From NCBI RefSeq assembly GCF_021602155.1, contig NZ_BQHY01000013.1, positions 124,001 through 188,000 of the forward strand: a stretch of 64,000 nt of DNA, in the 5' to 3' direction. The position numbers were made by a program, and so were the translations under genes. Source of the DNA: Pseudomonas parakoreensis (GTDB lineage: Bacteria > Pseudomonadota > Gammaproteobacteria > Pseudomonadales > Pseudomonadaceae). The notes under the pieces were generated by a model. That model did no database searches and had not been told where the DNA came from. It saw nothing but the letters and a program-made list of their open reading frames with translations. Position 1 is the first letter of the stretch, and the number at the start of each line of letters is the position of its first letter. Of the stretch, positions 42,589 to 50,429 are shown piece by piece.

Positions 42589-45500
42589 AGTTCTGGAAAT
42601 CCGGTCAGCAAAAAATATCCCAAAGGGAGTGTAGGGTCTTTTTTCAGAACTAGCAGGAGTTTTAGTGCCGACCGAGGATGTGTGGCGCCATTCAGCAAGC
42701 TCACTCCCACCGGCTGGTTGAGATCGTGGGTGATAGTTGTCTTTCCCTTTGTGCTATTTAAAAAATCTTGCACCTTTTGCGCATTCACCCTCAAAGCTTC
42801 TGAAACAGCGGCCTCAGCTCCGGCGCGGTTGGAAAATGTAGAAGCTGCTGGAATATGTGGCTCCGCCATTAATCTTTGGGCTAACTGCGCATCTGTTCTA
42901 CCAATATGTTTGATTATTAGATGTCCGCCCTGAGCCTCATGCGCAGCCAAGCCCCCACCTGGAACTATCTCGCTGTAAGGCCCTTCAGCTTGTATTGCCC
43001 CCGGACACGGATTGCAAGCCAACCCCAACGGATCCACCCACCCCGTCGGATTCGGCACATACCGGTACTGATTCAACCCACCTGCCAACTTGATGGGATC
43101 CGGCGTCAGATACCGTCCCAACCTCGGGTCGTAATACCGATGCCGGTTGTAATGCAGCCCACTCTCCGCGTCGAAATACTGCCCCTGAAAGCGCAGCGGC
43201 TGGTCGAGGTAGTCCTCGCCGGCGAGGGTGATGGCTGCGACTTTGCCGTAGGCGTCGTATTGCGTCGACCAGACGATTTCGCCGCTGTAATCGGTCAGTT
43301 CCTGCGGGGTGCCGAGGTGGTCGAGCTGGTAGTAGAACGGGCAGGCGCGTTTCGGGCCTTTACCGTCGAGCAGCGCCAGCGGGCGGAAGGTGCCGGGTTC
43401 GTAGACGTAGCTGCGGTATTGGACCTTGCTGCTTTCGGCGACGAGATGGTCGCCTTGCCAGAAGAACTCGGTGCTGTGGCCGTCGACGGTCTTGCGGATG
43501 CGTCGACCAAAAGCGTCATATTGGTAGGTCGCGGTTTGGCCGTCCGGGCGGGTCAGGCCGATCAGGCGGTGCTGGCAGTCGTAGCGGTATTCGGTGATCA
43601 GCAGTTGATCGCGGCCGCGACGCTCGCGGATCAGGTTGCCGAAGGCGTCATAATCGTAATGCCGGTCGCCCTGCATCAGCAGGCGGTTGCCTTTGATCCG
43701 CGTGGGGCCGGGACGGTCCTGCATCAGCAGGTTGCCGGCCGGGTCGTGGGCGAAGGCTTCCGGCAGTTCGTCGCGCGAATGACGTACGCGGATCAAGCGG
43801 TCGAGGGCGTCGTAGCCGTAGGTGCGCTGACCGTGACGGCTGTCGGCAATGTGTTCCAGATTGCCGTTGGCGCTGTAGGCATAATCGCGGCGATACAGCG
43901 AAGCGTGCTGATGACCTACAGCGTGGGCCAGCAAACGGCCCTGGTCGTCATAGGCGTATTCGCTGAGCAGCAGGCCTTGCTGGCGTTGTTGTTCACGACC
44001 CGATTGATAGATGTGGCTGGTCAGCCGTGTGCCATTAAGGTCGATGGCGGTCAGCGCACCGCCCTTGGCGTAGTGATAGTCGAGCTTGCTGTTGTCCGGC
44101 AGACGCTGGCGTTTGAGCTGACCGCAGGCGTCATAGGCATAACGCAGGGTGCCCCAGCCCTGATGCTCGGTGATCAGTCGGTCCTGCAGGTCGTATTCAA
44201 AGGCCAGTGGATGTTGCTGGCCGTCATCGACGCCGATCAACCGGCCCAGGCGGTCATAGCGATACTCGACCTGAACTCCGTCGGGCAGGGTTTTCAGCAG
44301 CAGACGCCCGGCCGCATCACGCGCGTAGGCAGTGACCAGCGTCGAGCCGTCGTCGCCGAACTCGGTCTTCTCCAGCAGGTGCCCGTTACGGTCGTAGGCG
44401 TATGCGGTGCGCCGGCCGTCGAAGCCTGTTTCCTGTCGGATCAATCCGGTGGGCGTGTAGTCCAGGCGGTACTTTTCCCCGGACTCGTTCTCGATTTCCG
44501 TCAGCAGCAGTTGCGCATGGTCGTAGCGATACTGCACCCGCGTGCCGTCGGGATTGATCCTGCGCGAGACCAGGTGCAGGTCGTCGTCATACTCGTAGCG
44601 GGTGATGCGCCCGAGCTCGTCGCGCTCGGCCGTGACCTGGCCGTACGCGCCGTAGCTGTAGGCGCGGGTGGCGCCTGTAGGCAAAGTCATCTGAACCAGT
44701 CGGCCAATGGCATCCCACTGCTGGCGAGTAACGGCACCGTGTTCGTCGCAAGTGGTCGTCCGTCGCCCCAGCGCATCGTAGGAAAAACGCCGTACACCGC
44801 CGTCAGGCAGGGTTTCCTCGATCAGTTGGCCGAGGTCATTCCACGACAACTTGTGCCGGCTGCTGTCCGGATAGCGGATCGACAGCAACTGCCCGCGCGT
44901 GTCGTAGTAGTAATGGGTGACCTGGCCGTCAGGATCGACCGCCTCGGTGACATCCCCTTCGGCGTTGCGCCGATACGTCCACACCGCGTCACCACGAGAA
45001 CGGCTGTGCAGGAAACCGTTGCGATACTCGTAGGACGTTGGCTCATCGTCCGGCGGAAGCAGCGCGATCAGCCGTCCGACGTCGTCGTAGCGGTATTCGG
45101 TGACCGCACCCAGCGGATCCTGCTCGGCGATCAACCGGCCCGCAGCGTCATACGCCTTGAGATGCTCACCGCCATCGGCCTCGACCTTGCGCACCAGCCG
45201 TGCGCTGTCATCGTGGACGTAGGTTTCCTCGGTGCCATCAACGTAATGCACCGTGACGCGGTCGCTGTCGTCCCAGACATACCGCGTATTCATCTGCGCG
45301 AACGAGGCCCAATGGCGCACGCAACGCGCGGCTTTGCCGGAACGCTCCCACTCCCAGAAAAAGCTCGCGCCGCCGCTCAGTTGCCGCTGCAGGATGACGT
45401 GCTGATCGTCGTAGTCGTAACGCTCGCTGTCCCCGACGGCATTGGTCGCGGCCAACAATCGCTGACGGGCGTCGTAGCAATAACTGACCAGCGTTTGCTC

Positions 45501-47228
45501 GGTGCGCCAGCCACCCGCCTCAAACACCTGGTAATCAACTGCCACCAGATGCGCCCGGTCGTAGCGCAACAGCAGCGAGCGCCCGGCCCCGCTATCCAGA
45601 CGCTGCACACGCTCGGAATGATCGCGATGCACCGTCAGACGATTGCCATATGCATCACTGACCGCCGTCAACCGCCCGGCACGAAAGTGATAAAACCGCG
45701 CCGCATCCCCCGCCAGCGCGAGGATCAGTTCCTCCGGCTCATCGCCGAGAAAAATCGCCGCCCGCGACAGGCTGTTGTGGATCTGCGGCCGTTCAACACT
45801 GGGCAACGGAAACCGCGTGCGGCGATTCTCGTGATCGACCCAGGTCACCGCCTCGCCAGCGAACTCCAGCCGATGCGCCAGCGAATGGCTCCAGCCAAAC
45901 CCCAGCCCGACATCGATCTCCACCGCGCTGGTGCGATACAGCCGGGTGAACTCGAACGGCAGCAAGCCATCGAGCGTGCCATCGGTCAGGGTCAGCAGTT
46001 CTTCGCCGGTGACCATCGACACCGGGCAGCCGTTGGTGCAGGTCAGCGGCGCGCAATCGGCGCTGTCGCCGTTGGGGTTTTTCGCTTGTTCCGGCGAGTC
46101 GTCGTGATGCTCGTTTTTCTTCAGGGCGGCGTTGCGCTTCGCATCCCAGCGCAACTGCATACGGCCCTTTTTAACGCCGGCGGCAATGCCTCGCGCGGCG
46201 ACGGTTTTGTACTGGTCGATGTAATGGATGAACGTGTTGACGATGCCGAACATCGCCTTGACCAGACGTTTCACAACCGTGAGCAGCTGGGCGGCGCGAT
46301 CCGCCAGACGTAGCGTCAGATAAGCGATCCCTGCGCCAGCCCCGACGAATGTCAACACAACGCCGATCAGCACATCGAGCAGCACCTGCACGATCATCAT
46401 CGACGCCATTTCAGCGGTTTTGCCGGCGATCTGGCTGGGCGGCAGCATCTCCAGCCAGAGACTCGCACTGCGCAGCAGCAAACACAGCGCCGCCTCATCG
46501 CTGACCAGCAACTGCAGCTTTTGCATGACATCCGGAGCTGATTCTGCGAGGCGGATCAGATCGGCCGCGCCGCTTCCAAGGCGATCGGCAAACGCGCCTG
46601 GATCCTGCAGAATTTCCGACAGCATGCCGAGGCTGTCCCACACCCCCTCGATCGCCGCCCAGCTCCCGGCGAGCATGCCGTTGCCTGCCGCTGTCGCCAC
46701 CGACTGCGACCACTGCGGCTTGAACCCCTGCCACTCGCTGCGCAGCCAGCCCTCCAGATTACCGGTCAAGCCGTCGTAGGACTTGAACAGCGCCTCGATC
46801 TGCTCCGAGGTAACCTCGCTGTGCACCTGCACGCGATAGAACTTGCCGGGCGTCCCGGTGAATGTTCCCCGGCCTTGCGCATCAAGTCCGACGGGGAAGA
46901 TTTGGCCATCATCCACCGCCACCACATCGACCACGATGTCGCCCAGCGGAATGTCGTACAGCGACTCGAATTTGCTCTCGATCGTCAGCACCCCGCTTTT
47001 CGGGCACTGCACGACGCCGGAGGCAAACTCACTGTCTCCTGTGCTGACAGCGGTGATGCGATCACCGAAACGGATGATCCGCTCCATGCCCATCAGCGAC
47101 GGCAAATCCGCCGCGTGGCTGACCTGATCCGCCGCGCTGCTGAACCAGTGTTCAAGCTGCTGGCGATAGAGGCTGAGGGTGTCGGGAAAGCTGTCGAGTT
47201 CCTGCTCGATACGGCTGACGGCTTCCAT
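42585..47228 (-). CDS. Rhs-family polymorphic toxin with RNase A-like C-terminus
   Basis: About 1,547 residues. Seen: an N-terminal helical region with two to three hydrophobic helices (about 270-330, VQVLLDVLIGVVLTFVGAG), a DUF6531-like TNGCPVSMVTGEELL (about 405), then dozens of YD/RHS repeats (YDYDD, YRYDDVGRL, YAYDRNGHL), the core RYYDPRLGRYLTPDP and the cleavage motif PTGWVDPLGL at about 1400. The last ~144 residues form the toxin, GGGLAAHEAQGGHLIIKHIGR to LLTGFPEL, with His/Lys positions of CdiA-CT RNase A-type nucleases. No PAAR domain is in view, so the delivery route (probably type VI secretion) is inferred. The start is disputed: see the leader entry. Confidence 0.9.
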   Translation of the reverse strand: MEAVSRIEQELDSFPDTLSLYRQQLEHWFSSAADQVSHAADLPSLMGMERIIRFGDRITAVSTGDSEFASGVVQCPKSGVLTIESKFESLYDIPLGDIVVDVVAVDDGQIFPVGLDAQGRGTFTGTPGKFYRVQVHSEVTSEQIEALFKSYDGLTGNLEGWLRSEWQGFKPQWSQSVATAAGNGMLAGSWAAIEGVWDSLGMLSEILQDPGAFADRLGSGAADLIRLAESAPDVMQKLQLLVSDEAALCLLLRSASLWLEMLPPSQIAGKTAEMASMMIVQVLLDVLIGVVLTFVGAGAGIAYLTLRLADRAAQLLTVVKRLVKAMFGIVNTFIHYIDQYKTVAARGIAAGVKKGRMQLRWDAKRNAALKKNEHHDDSPEQAKNPNGDSADCAPLTCTNGCPVSMVTGEELLTLTDGTLDGLLPFEFTRLYRTSAVEIDVGLGFGWSHSLAHRLEFAGEAVTWVDHENRRTRFPLPSVERPQIHNSLSRAAIFLGDEPEELILALAGDAARFYHFRAGRLTAVSDAYGNRLTVHRDHSERVQRLDSGAGRSLLLRYDRAHLVAVDYQVFEAGGWRTEQTLVSYCYDARQRLLAATNAVGDSERYDYDDQHVILQRQLSGGASFFWEWERSGKAARCVRHWASFAQMNTRYVWDDSDRVTVHYVDGTEETYVHDDSARLVRKVEADGGEHLKAYDAAGRLIAEQDPLGAVTEYRYDDVGRLIALLPPDDEPTSYEYRNGFLHSRSRGDAVWTYRRNAEGDVTEAVDPDGQVTHYYYDTRGQLLSIRYPDSSRHKLSWNDLGQLIEETLPDGGVRRFSYDALGRRTTTCDEHGAVTRQQWDAIGRLVQMTLPTGATRAYSYGAYGQVTAERDELGRITRYEYDDDLHLVSRRINPDGTRVQYRYDHAQLLLTEIENESGEKYRLDYTPTGLIRQETGFDGRRTAYAYDRNGHLLEKTEFGDDGSTLVTAYARDAAGRLLLKTLPDGVQVEYRYDRLGRLIGVDDGQQHPLAFEYDLQDRLITEHQGWGTLRYAYDACGQLKRQRLPDNSKLDYHYAKGGALTAIDLNGTRLTSHIYQSGREQQRQQGLLLSEYAYDDQGRLLAHAVGHQHASLYRRDYAYSANGNLEHIADSRHGQRTYGYDALDRLIRVRHSRDELPEAFAHDPAGNLLMQDRPGPTRIKGNRLLMQGDRHYDYDAFGNLIRERRGRDQLLITEYRYDCQHRLIGLTRPDGQTATYQYDAFGRRIRKTVDGHSTEFFWQGDHLVAESSKVQYRSYVYEPGTFRPLALLDGKGPKRACPFYYQLDHLGTPQELTDYSGEIVWSTQYDAYGKVAAITLAGEDYLDQPLRFQGQYFDAESGLHYNRHRYYDPRLGRYLTPDPIKLAGGLNQYRYVPNPTGWVDPLGLACNPCPGAIQAEGPYSEIVPGGGLAAHEAQGGHLIIKHIGRTDAQLAQRLMAEPHIPAASTFSNRAGAEAAVSEALRVNAQKVQDFLNSTKGKTTITHDLNQPVGVSLLNGATHPRSALKLLLVLKKDPTLPLGYFLLTGFPEL

Positions 47229-47275
47229 CAGCGCACGCAACGATGCGGGGTGGAATGAAAAACCGGGTCAAACAT
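47228..47275 (-). CDS. 15-codon leader ORF, or frameshifted 5' end of the Rhs gene
   Basis: ATG 47275 has a good site (GAGGGA, about six bases upstream) and reads MFDPVFHSTPHRCVR, then TGA whose last base is the A of the ATG used for the Rhs gene. In the Rhs frame, the same stretch reads PGFSFHPASLRALMEAV. One extra G in the plus-strand run at 47265-47267 would join them as MFDPGFSFHPASLRALMEAV. So either the Rhs gene is shifted by one base at its start, or it is translated by reinitiation. Confidence 0.65.
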   Translation of the reverse strand: MFDPVFHSTPHRCVR

Positions 47276-47411
47276 GAGCGTTCCCTCGCGCAAAAATTAG
47301 GCGCGGGGACTTTGCGGGGGATCAATCAGGAAAGAAGTCAGGCGAGTAGGCTTTTGCTGTAGGACAAATCTGCAAAGGACTGATTACTACAAAACGTATG
47401 GCGATAAACGC

Positions 47412-47445
47412 AAACGTGGCGTGAGGTTTCCCTCACGCCACGTTT
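47412..47445 (-). terminator. Hairpin after the Sel1 gene
   Basis: Perfect 15-base arms (AAACGTGGCGTGAGG and complement) with a four-base loop, 30 bases downstream of the Sel1 gene on the minus strand and upstream of the Rhs gene. No T-run, but very stable. Confidence 0.7.
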
Positions 47446-47474
47446 ATCGGACGATACAAAATGATTTACTGGGT

Positions 47475-47873
47475 TTAATCCCGAGCGCTCAACTCTTGGA
47501 GTTTGAGCTCGGCCAACGGGTGGCCGGCCTTGGCGGCCAGCGTCCACCAGCGCGCCGCTTCTGTCGGATCCGGCGCTTTGCTCGGAGTACCGGCCAGGCT
47601 GATCACGCCGACCTGATAAGCCGCTTTGCCATCGCCGGCGAGCGCCGCCAGACGCAACAGCCGCACACCTTCTTCGCGGGCGCCCAGGCCAACACCGCGA
47701 AACGTCAGAATGTGCCCATAAAAGCTTTGCGCGCCGACATCGCCAAGATTGGCCATGCGCGCAAACTGCCCTTCGAGCCAGCGCCAGCCTCTGGGCTGGC
47801 GGACGAACCACGACCAGTGAAACAGCCTGCGGGCCAACCAGTAACTGGCCGACGCCTTGAGTCGAAAGAACAC
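47475..47873 (-). CDS. Sel1-repeat protein
   Basis: A 132-residue protein. Seen: a basic, hydrophobic N-terminus (MFFRLKASASYWLARRLFHWSWF) and at least two Sel1-type TPR-like repeats (LGDVGAQSFYGHILTFRGVG and AARWWTLAAKAGHPLAELKL). Sel1 repeats mediate protein contacts, often in cell-envelope complexes. The start is GTG 47873, directly after the upstream gene's stop codon. It forms an operon with the next two genes. Function unknown; whether it has a membrane anchor or is cytoplasmic cannot be decided. Confidence 0.75.
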   Translation of the reverse strand: MFFRLKASASYWLARRLFHWSWFVRQPRGWRWLEGQFARMANLGDVGAQSFYGHILTFRGVGLGAREEGVRLLRLAALAGDGKAAYQVGVISLAGTPSKAPDPTEAARWWTLAAKAGHPLAELKLQELSARD

Positions 47874-48245
47874 TCAGGCCTCCGCCGATTCCGGGTACTC
47901 GTATTCGAAAACCCTGACCACTTCCGACGCATGCCAAGAGGCAGCCGCAACGCCATCGGATGGCCCGGAGAAACGTCCCAGACGTTCAACGCATTCAAAA
48001 AAACCGGTTCGGGGCAAACGGCTGGCCCCTTGGCTGATCACCAGCGAACTGCGCAATGGCTGCTCGGCCTTGGCGTCGAGTGCGGCCAGATGCTCAAGTG
48101 CCGCGGTCAGCGTCTGCATCGCCGGCGTCGGCAGTTGCAAACGTTCGAGCAAGGCTCGATAGGTCAACAGATGGCGCTGCCTGCGCGCCTGATCCAGCTC
48201 CCCCAGCAATCCGTCCCAATGTTGACGACTGATGCGTACGCTCAC
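47874..48245 (-). CDS. Conserved hypothetical protein in XRE-Sel1 operon
   Basis: A 123-residue helical protein (MSVRISRQHWDGLLGELDQARRQRH... with a Leu/Ala-rich middle LQTLTAALEHLAALDAK-like region) of unknown function. It starts at GTG 48245, overlapping the XRE regulator stop by four bases (GTGA), and its own stop directly abuts the Sel1 start, so all three are tightly coupled. There is no signal peptide or known motif. The adjacency to a regulator carrying an ARDGEPEYAVLPW-type N-terminus hints at a regulatory complex, but nothing more can be said. Confidence 0.65.
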   Translation of the reverse strand: MSVRISRQHWDGLLGELDQARRQRHLLTYRALLERLQLPTPAMQTLTAALEHLAALDAKAEQPLRSSLVISQGASRLPRTGFFECVERLGRFSGPSDGVAAASWHASEVVRVFEYEYPESAEA

Positions 48246-48583
48246 GATTCATCCCTCCAACCCGGCACCGTCAGTTCCCAGGCCAGGCTGCGGCGAATCG
48301 CGGCGTCAGGTTGACGCTCGCCGCTTTCGATCATGGCCAGATAAGACGGGCTGATGCCTACCGTGCGGGCCAGCGCCTCGATGGCGATGCCCTTCCCTTC
48401 GCGCAAACTGCGTAGTTGATCCAGACCTGGAAGAATCGGGTCTGGCGCTGCGGCGGCCGGCGCTGGCGCCTGCTGCTGCGGTATGTCGTTGATGCCTGCT
48501 GCTTTCAGTAGAGCCTGATACTGGCCCCATGGCAGAACCGCGTATTCGGGTTCGCCATCGCGTGCAATTATCTGAATATCCAT
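48242..48583 (-). CDS. XRE-family regulator with N-terminal extension
   Basis: A 113-residue protein: an N-terminal MDIQIIARDGEPEYAVLPWGQYQALL (antitoxin-like fold by resemblance), a Pro/Ala-rich linker, and a helix-turn-helix (about 60-105) with SLREGKGIAIEALARTVGISPSYLAMIESGERQPD. The start ATG 48583 is used; a longer frame to 48607 lacks support. It is first of the three-gene operon and probably represses it. This layout, a small DNA-binding gene followed by an overlapping partner, resembles a toxin-antitoxin pair without showing one. Confidence 0.78.
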   Translation of the reverse strand: MDIQIIARDGEPEYAVLPWGQYQALLKAAGINDIPQQQAPAPAAAAPDPILPGLDQLRSLREGKGIAIEALARTVGISPSYLAMIESGERQPDAAIRRSLAWELTVPGWRDES

Positions 48584-48695
48584 GACTACCCCGTAGGACA
48601 ACAACACTTAGCGAGTCGGCACTTTTCCCTAGAAGTGTAATCCTAACAGCGGCCAAGGTCGCGGGGGGTATCAATCTGCCTGCAGGCGAGGTGAA

Positions 48696-49151
48696 TCAGG
48701 TTTTTTTCGGGCCCTGCAGTTGAAGTTGCTCGGGGGTATCGGGCAAACGTTCGACCACTGCGAGTTTTTCCGGCTGTTGTCGATTGCGCCAGAGCCGGAA
48801 GGCAGCGAGTTCGTCGTCGAGGGTTTTCATCAGCCAGGCGAGAACAGCAATGTCATCGAGCATGCCGAAGACGGGGATGAAATCCGGGATCGCGTCCACC
48901 GGGCTGAGGAAATACATCAACCCTGCCACCACCGAAACGATGGCTTTCGGACTGATCGCCCGGTACTCGCCGCGCCAGTAAGCCAGACACAAGGCCTGGA
49001 GCAAGCGCAGATCATCCTTGAGCTTGCCCAGGCGATTACCTTGCGCAGCGCCCTTGCTCGCCACGGCGAACAGCAGAGTCGGCAGCCGGCCACGGGCCAG
49101 CAGGCGTCCCGCCAGAGGCAGAAACCGGGCGAAATTCCACGGCGCTTTCAT
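48696..49151 (-). CDS. YkvA-type DUF1232 protein
   Basis: A 151-residue protein. Seen: LRLLQALCLAYWRGEYRAISPKAIVSVVAGLMYFLSPVDAIPDFIPVFGMLDDIAVLAWLMKTL, of which the SPVDAIPDFIPVFGMLDD part is the DUF1232/YkvA signature, with two hydrophobic helices. It is probably a membrane protein of unknown function. The start is ATG 49151. The gene is monocistronic and lies between the XRE operon and the FKBP gene. Confidence 0.85.
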   Translation of the reverse strand: MKAPWNFARFLPLAGRLLARGRLPTLLFAVASKGAAQGNRLGKLKDDLRLLQALCLAYWRGEYRAISPKAIVSVVAGLMYFLSPVDAIPDFIPVFGMLDDIAVLAWLMKTLDDELAAFRLWRNRQQPEKLAVVERLPDTPEQLQLQGPKKT

Positions 49152-49451
49152 CTATTTCTCCCGTTGAAATGTTATCCACACAAATTGTGGATAACCTTGT
49201 GAACAGAGCTGCATTTCAGCGCTGAGAGCCCCGTTTCATAAGGGCTTCGCTCAGATCGGGCGTTTTTTACTCACATAAAAAAACCCAATATTTCATTGAC
49301 TTGGCGGCTCAGGACGTCTACCCACGGTGGCCTCAATCTCTAGGACTGCTGTCAGCGGCATCCGTTCGCTCTGTTTACCTGCGCCATCCTTCAGATGCAA
49401 CAACGCCCCGCATAAGCGAGGCGTTGTTGGCGAAGCCGTTACCGATGCCTG
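49152..49451. other. Intergenic stretch with a hairpin downstream of the FKBP gene
   Basis: About 300 bases with no gene. It has an AACAACGCC-N-CGC/GCG-N-GGCGTTGTT stem at about 49399-49433, which may end the FKBP transcript on the minus strand, and an A-run at 49276-49286. Nothing else is clear. Confidence 0.55.
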
Positions 49452-50168
49452 TTACTTGGCAGCGGCGTCTTCTTTGGCTGGATCCTTGATGGCCAGCAGT
49501 TCCAGGTCAAAGACCAGAACCGAGTTGGCCGGGATTGCCGGGCTTGGCGATTGCGCGCCGTAAGCCAGATCGCTAGGGATGTACAGTTTGTACTTCTCGC
49601 CAACGTGCATCAGTTGCAGACCTTCAACCCAACCCGGGATCACGCCGCTGACCGGCAGATCGATCGGGCTGCCACGTTCCACGGAGCTGTCGAACACGGT
49701 GCCGTTGGTCAGCTTGCCGGTGTAATGAACAGTCACTACGTCGGTCGGCTTGGGCTGCGGGCCGTCGGCTTTCTTGACCACTTCGTACTGCAGACCGGAA
49801 GCGGTGGTGGTAACGCCAGGCTTTTTGCCGTTTTCTTCGAGGAATTTCTTGCCGGCGGCTGCCGACTCTTCGCTCATCTTGGCCATACGCTCTTCGGCAC
49901 GCTTTTGCAGCGCGGCGAAAGCTTCGACCAGTTCTTCGTCTTTCAGCTTCTGTTCTTTCTTGCCGACGGCATCTTCGATGCCCTGGGCTACCGCTTTGGA
50001 GTCCAGATCATCCATGCCTTCCTGAGCAAGGCTCTTGCCCATGTTCAGGCCGATACCGTAGGAAGCTTTTTGCGCCGGGGTTTTCAGCTCTACGCTGGTC
50101 TGCGAATCACAACCCGCGAGGACCAGGCTAACCAGGGCTACCGCCGCCGCCAACCGATGCTGTTTCAT
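49452..50168 (-). CDS. FKBP-type peptidyl-prolyl isomerase, lipoprotein
   Basis: A 238-residue periplasmic isomerase (FkpA/Mip type). Seen: a lipobox LVLAGC at the end of the signal peptide (Cys20), an N-terminal helical dimerisation domain (SYGIGLNMGKSLAQEGMDDLDSKAVAQGI and a Glu/Lys-rich helix), and a C-terminal FKBP domain with VTVHYTGKLTNGTVFDSS, GVIPGWVEGLQLM and AYGAQSPSPAIPANSVLVFDLELL. It helps fold outer-membrane and periplasmic proteins. ATG 50168 gives the lipoprotein signal; the open frame upstream of it is not used. It is divergent from the cytochrome gene. Confidence 0.93.
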   Translation of the reverse strand: MKQHRLAAAVALVSLVLAGCDSQTSVELKTPAQKASYGIGLNMGKSLAQEGMDDLDSKAVAQGIEDAVGKKEQKLKDEELVEAFAALQKRAEERMAKMSEESAAAGKKFLEENGKKPGVTTTASGLQYEVVKKADGPQPKPTDVVTVHYTGKLTNGTVFDSSVERGSPIDLPVSGVIPGWVEGLQLMHVGEKYKLYIPSDLAYGAQSPSPAIPANSVLVFDLELLAIKDPAKEDAAAK

Positions 50169-50429
50169 GCTATTTCCTTGTTCATGCGCCGAAAGGGCAA
50201 TCGAGTAAAGCCGCGAGCTTATCAGGCCGCCACGACCAATGGCTACCGGCATGAGAGCAGGAAACGTCCGATAAGTTCAGGGATTAAAACGCATTCGGGC
50301 AAAGCGACGATGAAGCTTCTGTAATCTGGGCCTGACAAGGGCTGACGAGACTTCCTACGACAGTTGGCGTAATGGCCACTTGCCGCACCTGCAACAGCTG
50401 AGGCATAACAGCGCAACAACTCGACAAGG

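Noticed and set aside
42921-46313. A 1,130-codon open frame on the plus strand opposite the Rhs gene
   Set aside because: It is the antisense of a GC-rich repeat protein. It has no ribosome site or known domain and is rich in Val, Ala and Gln from reversed YD repeats.
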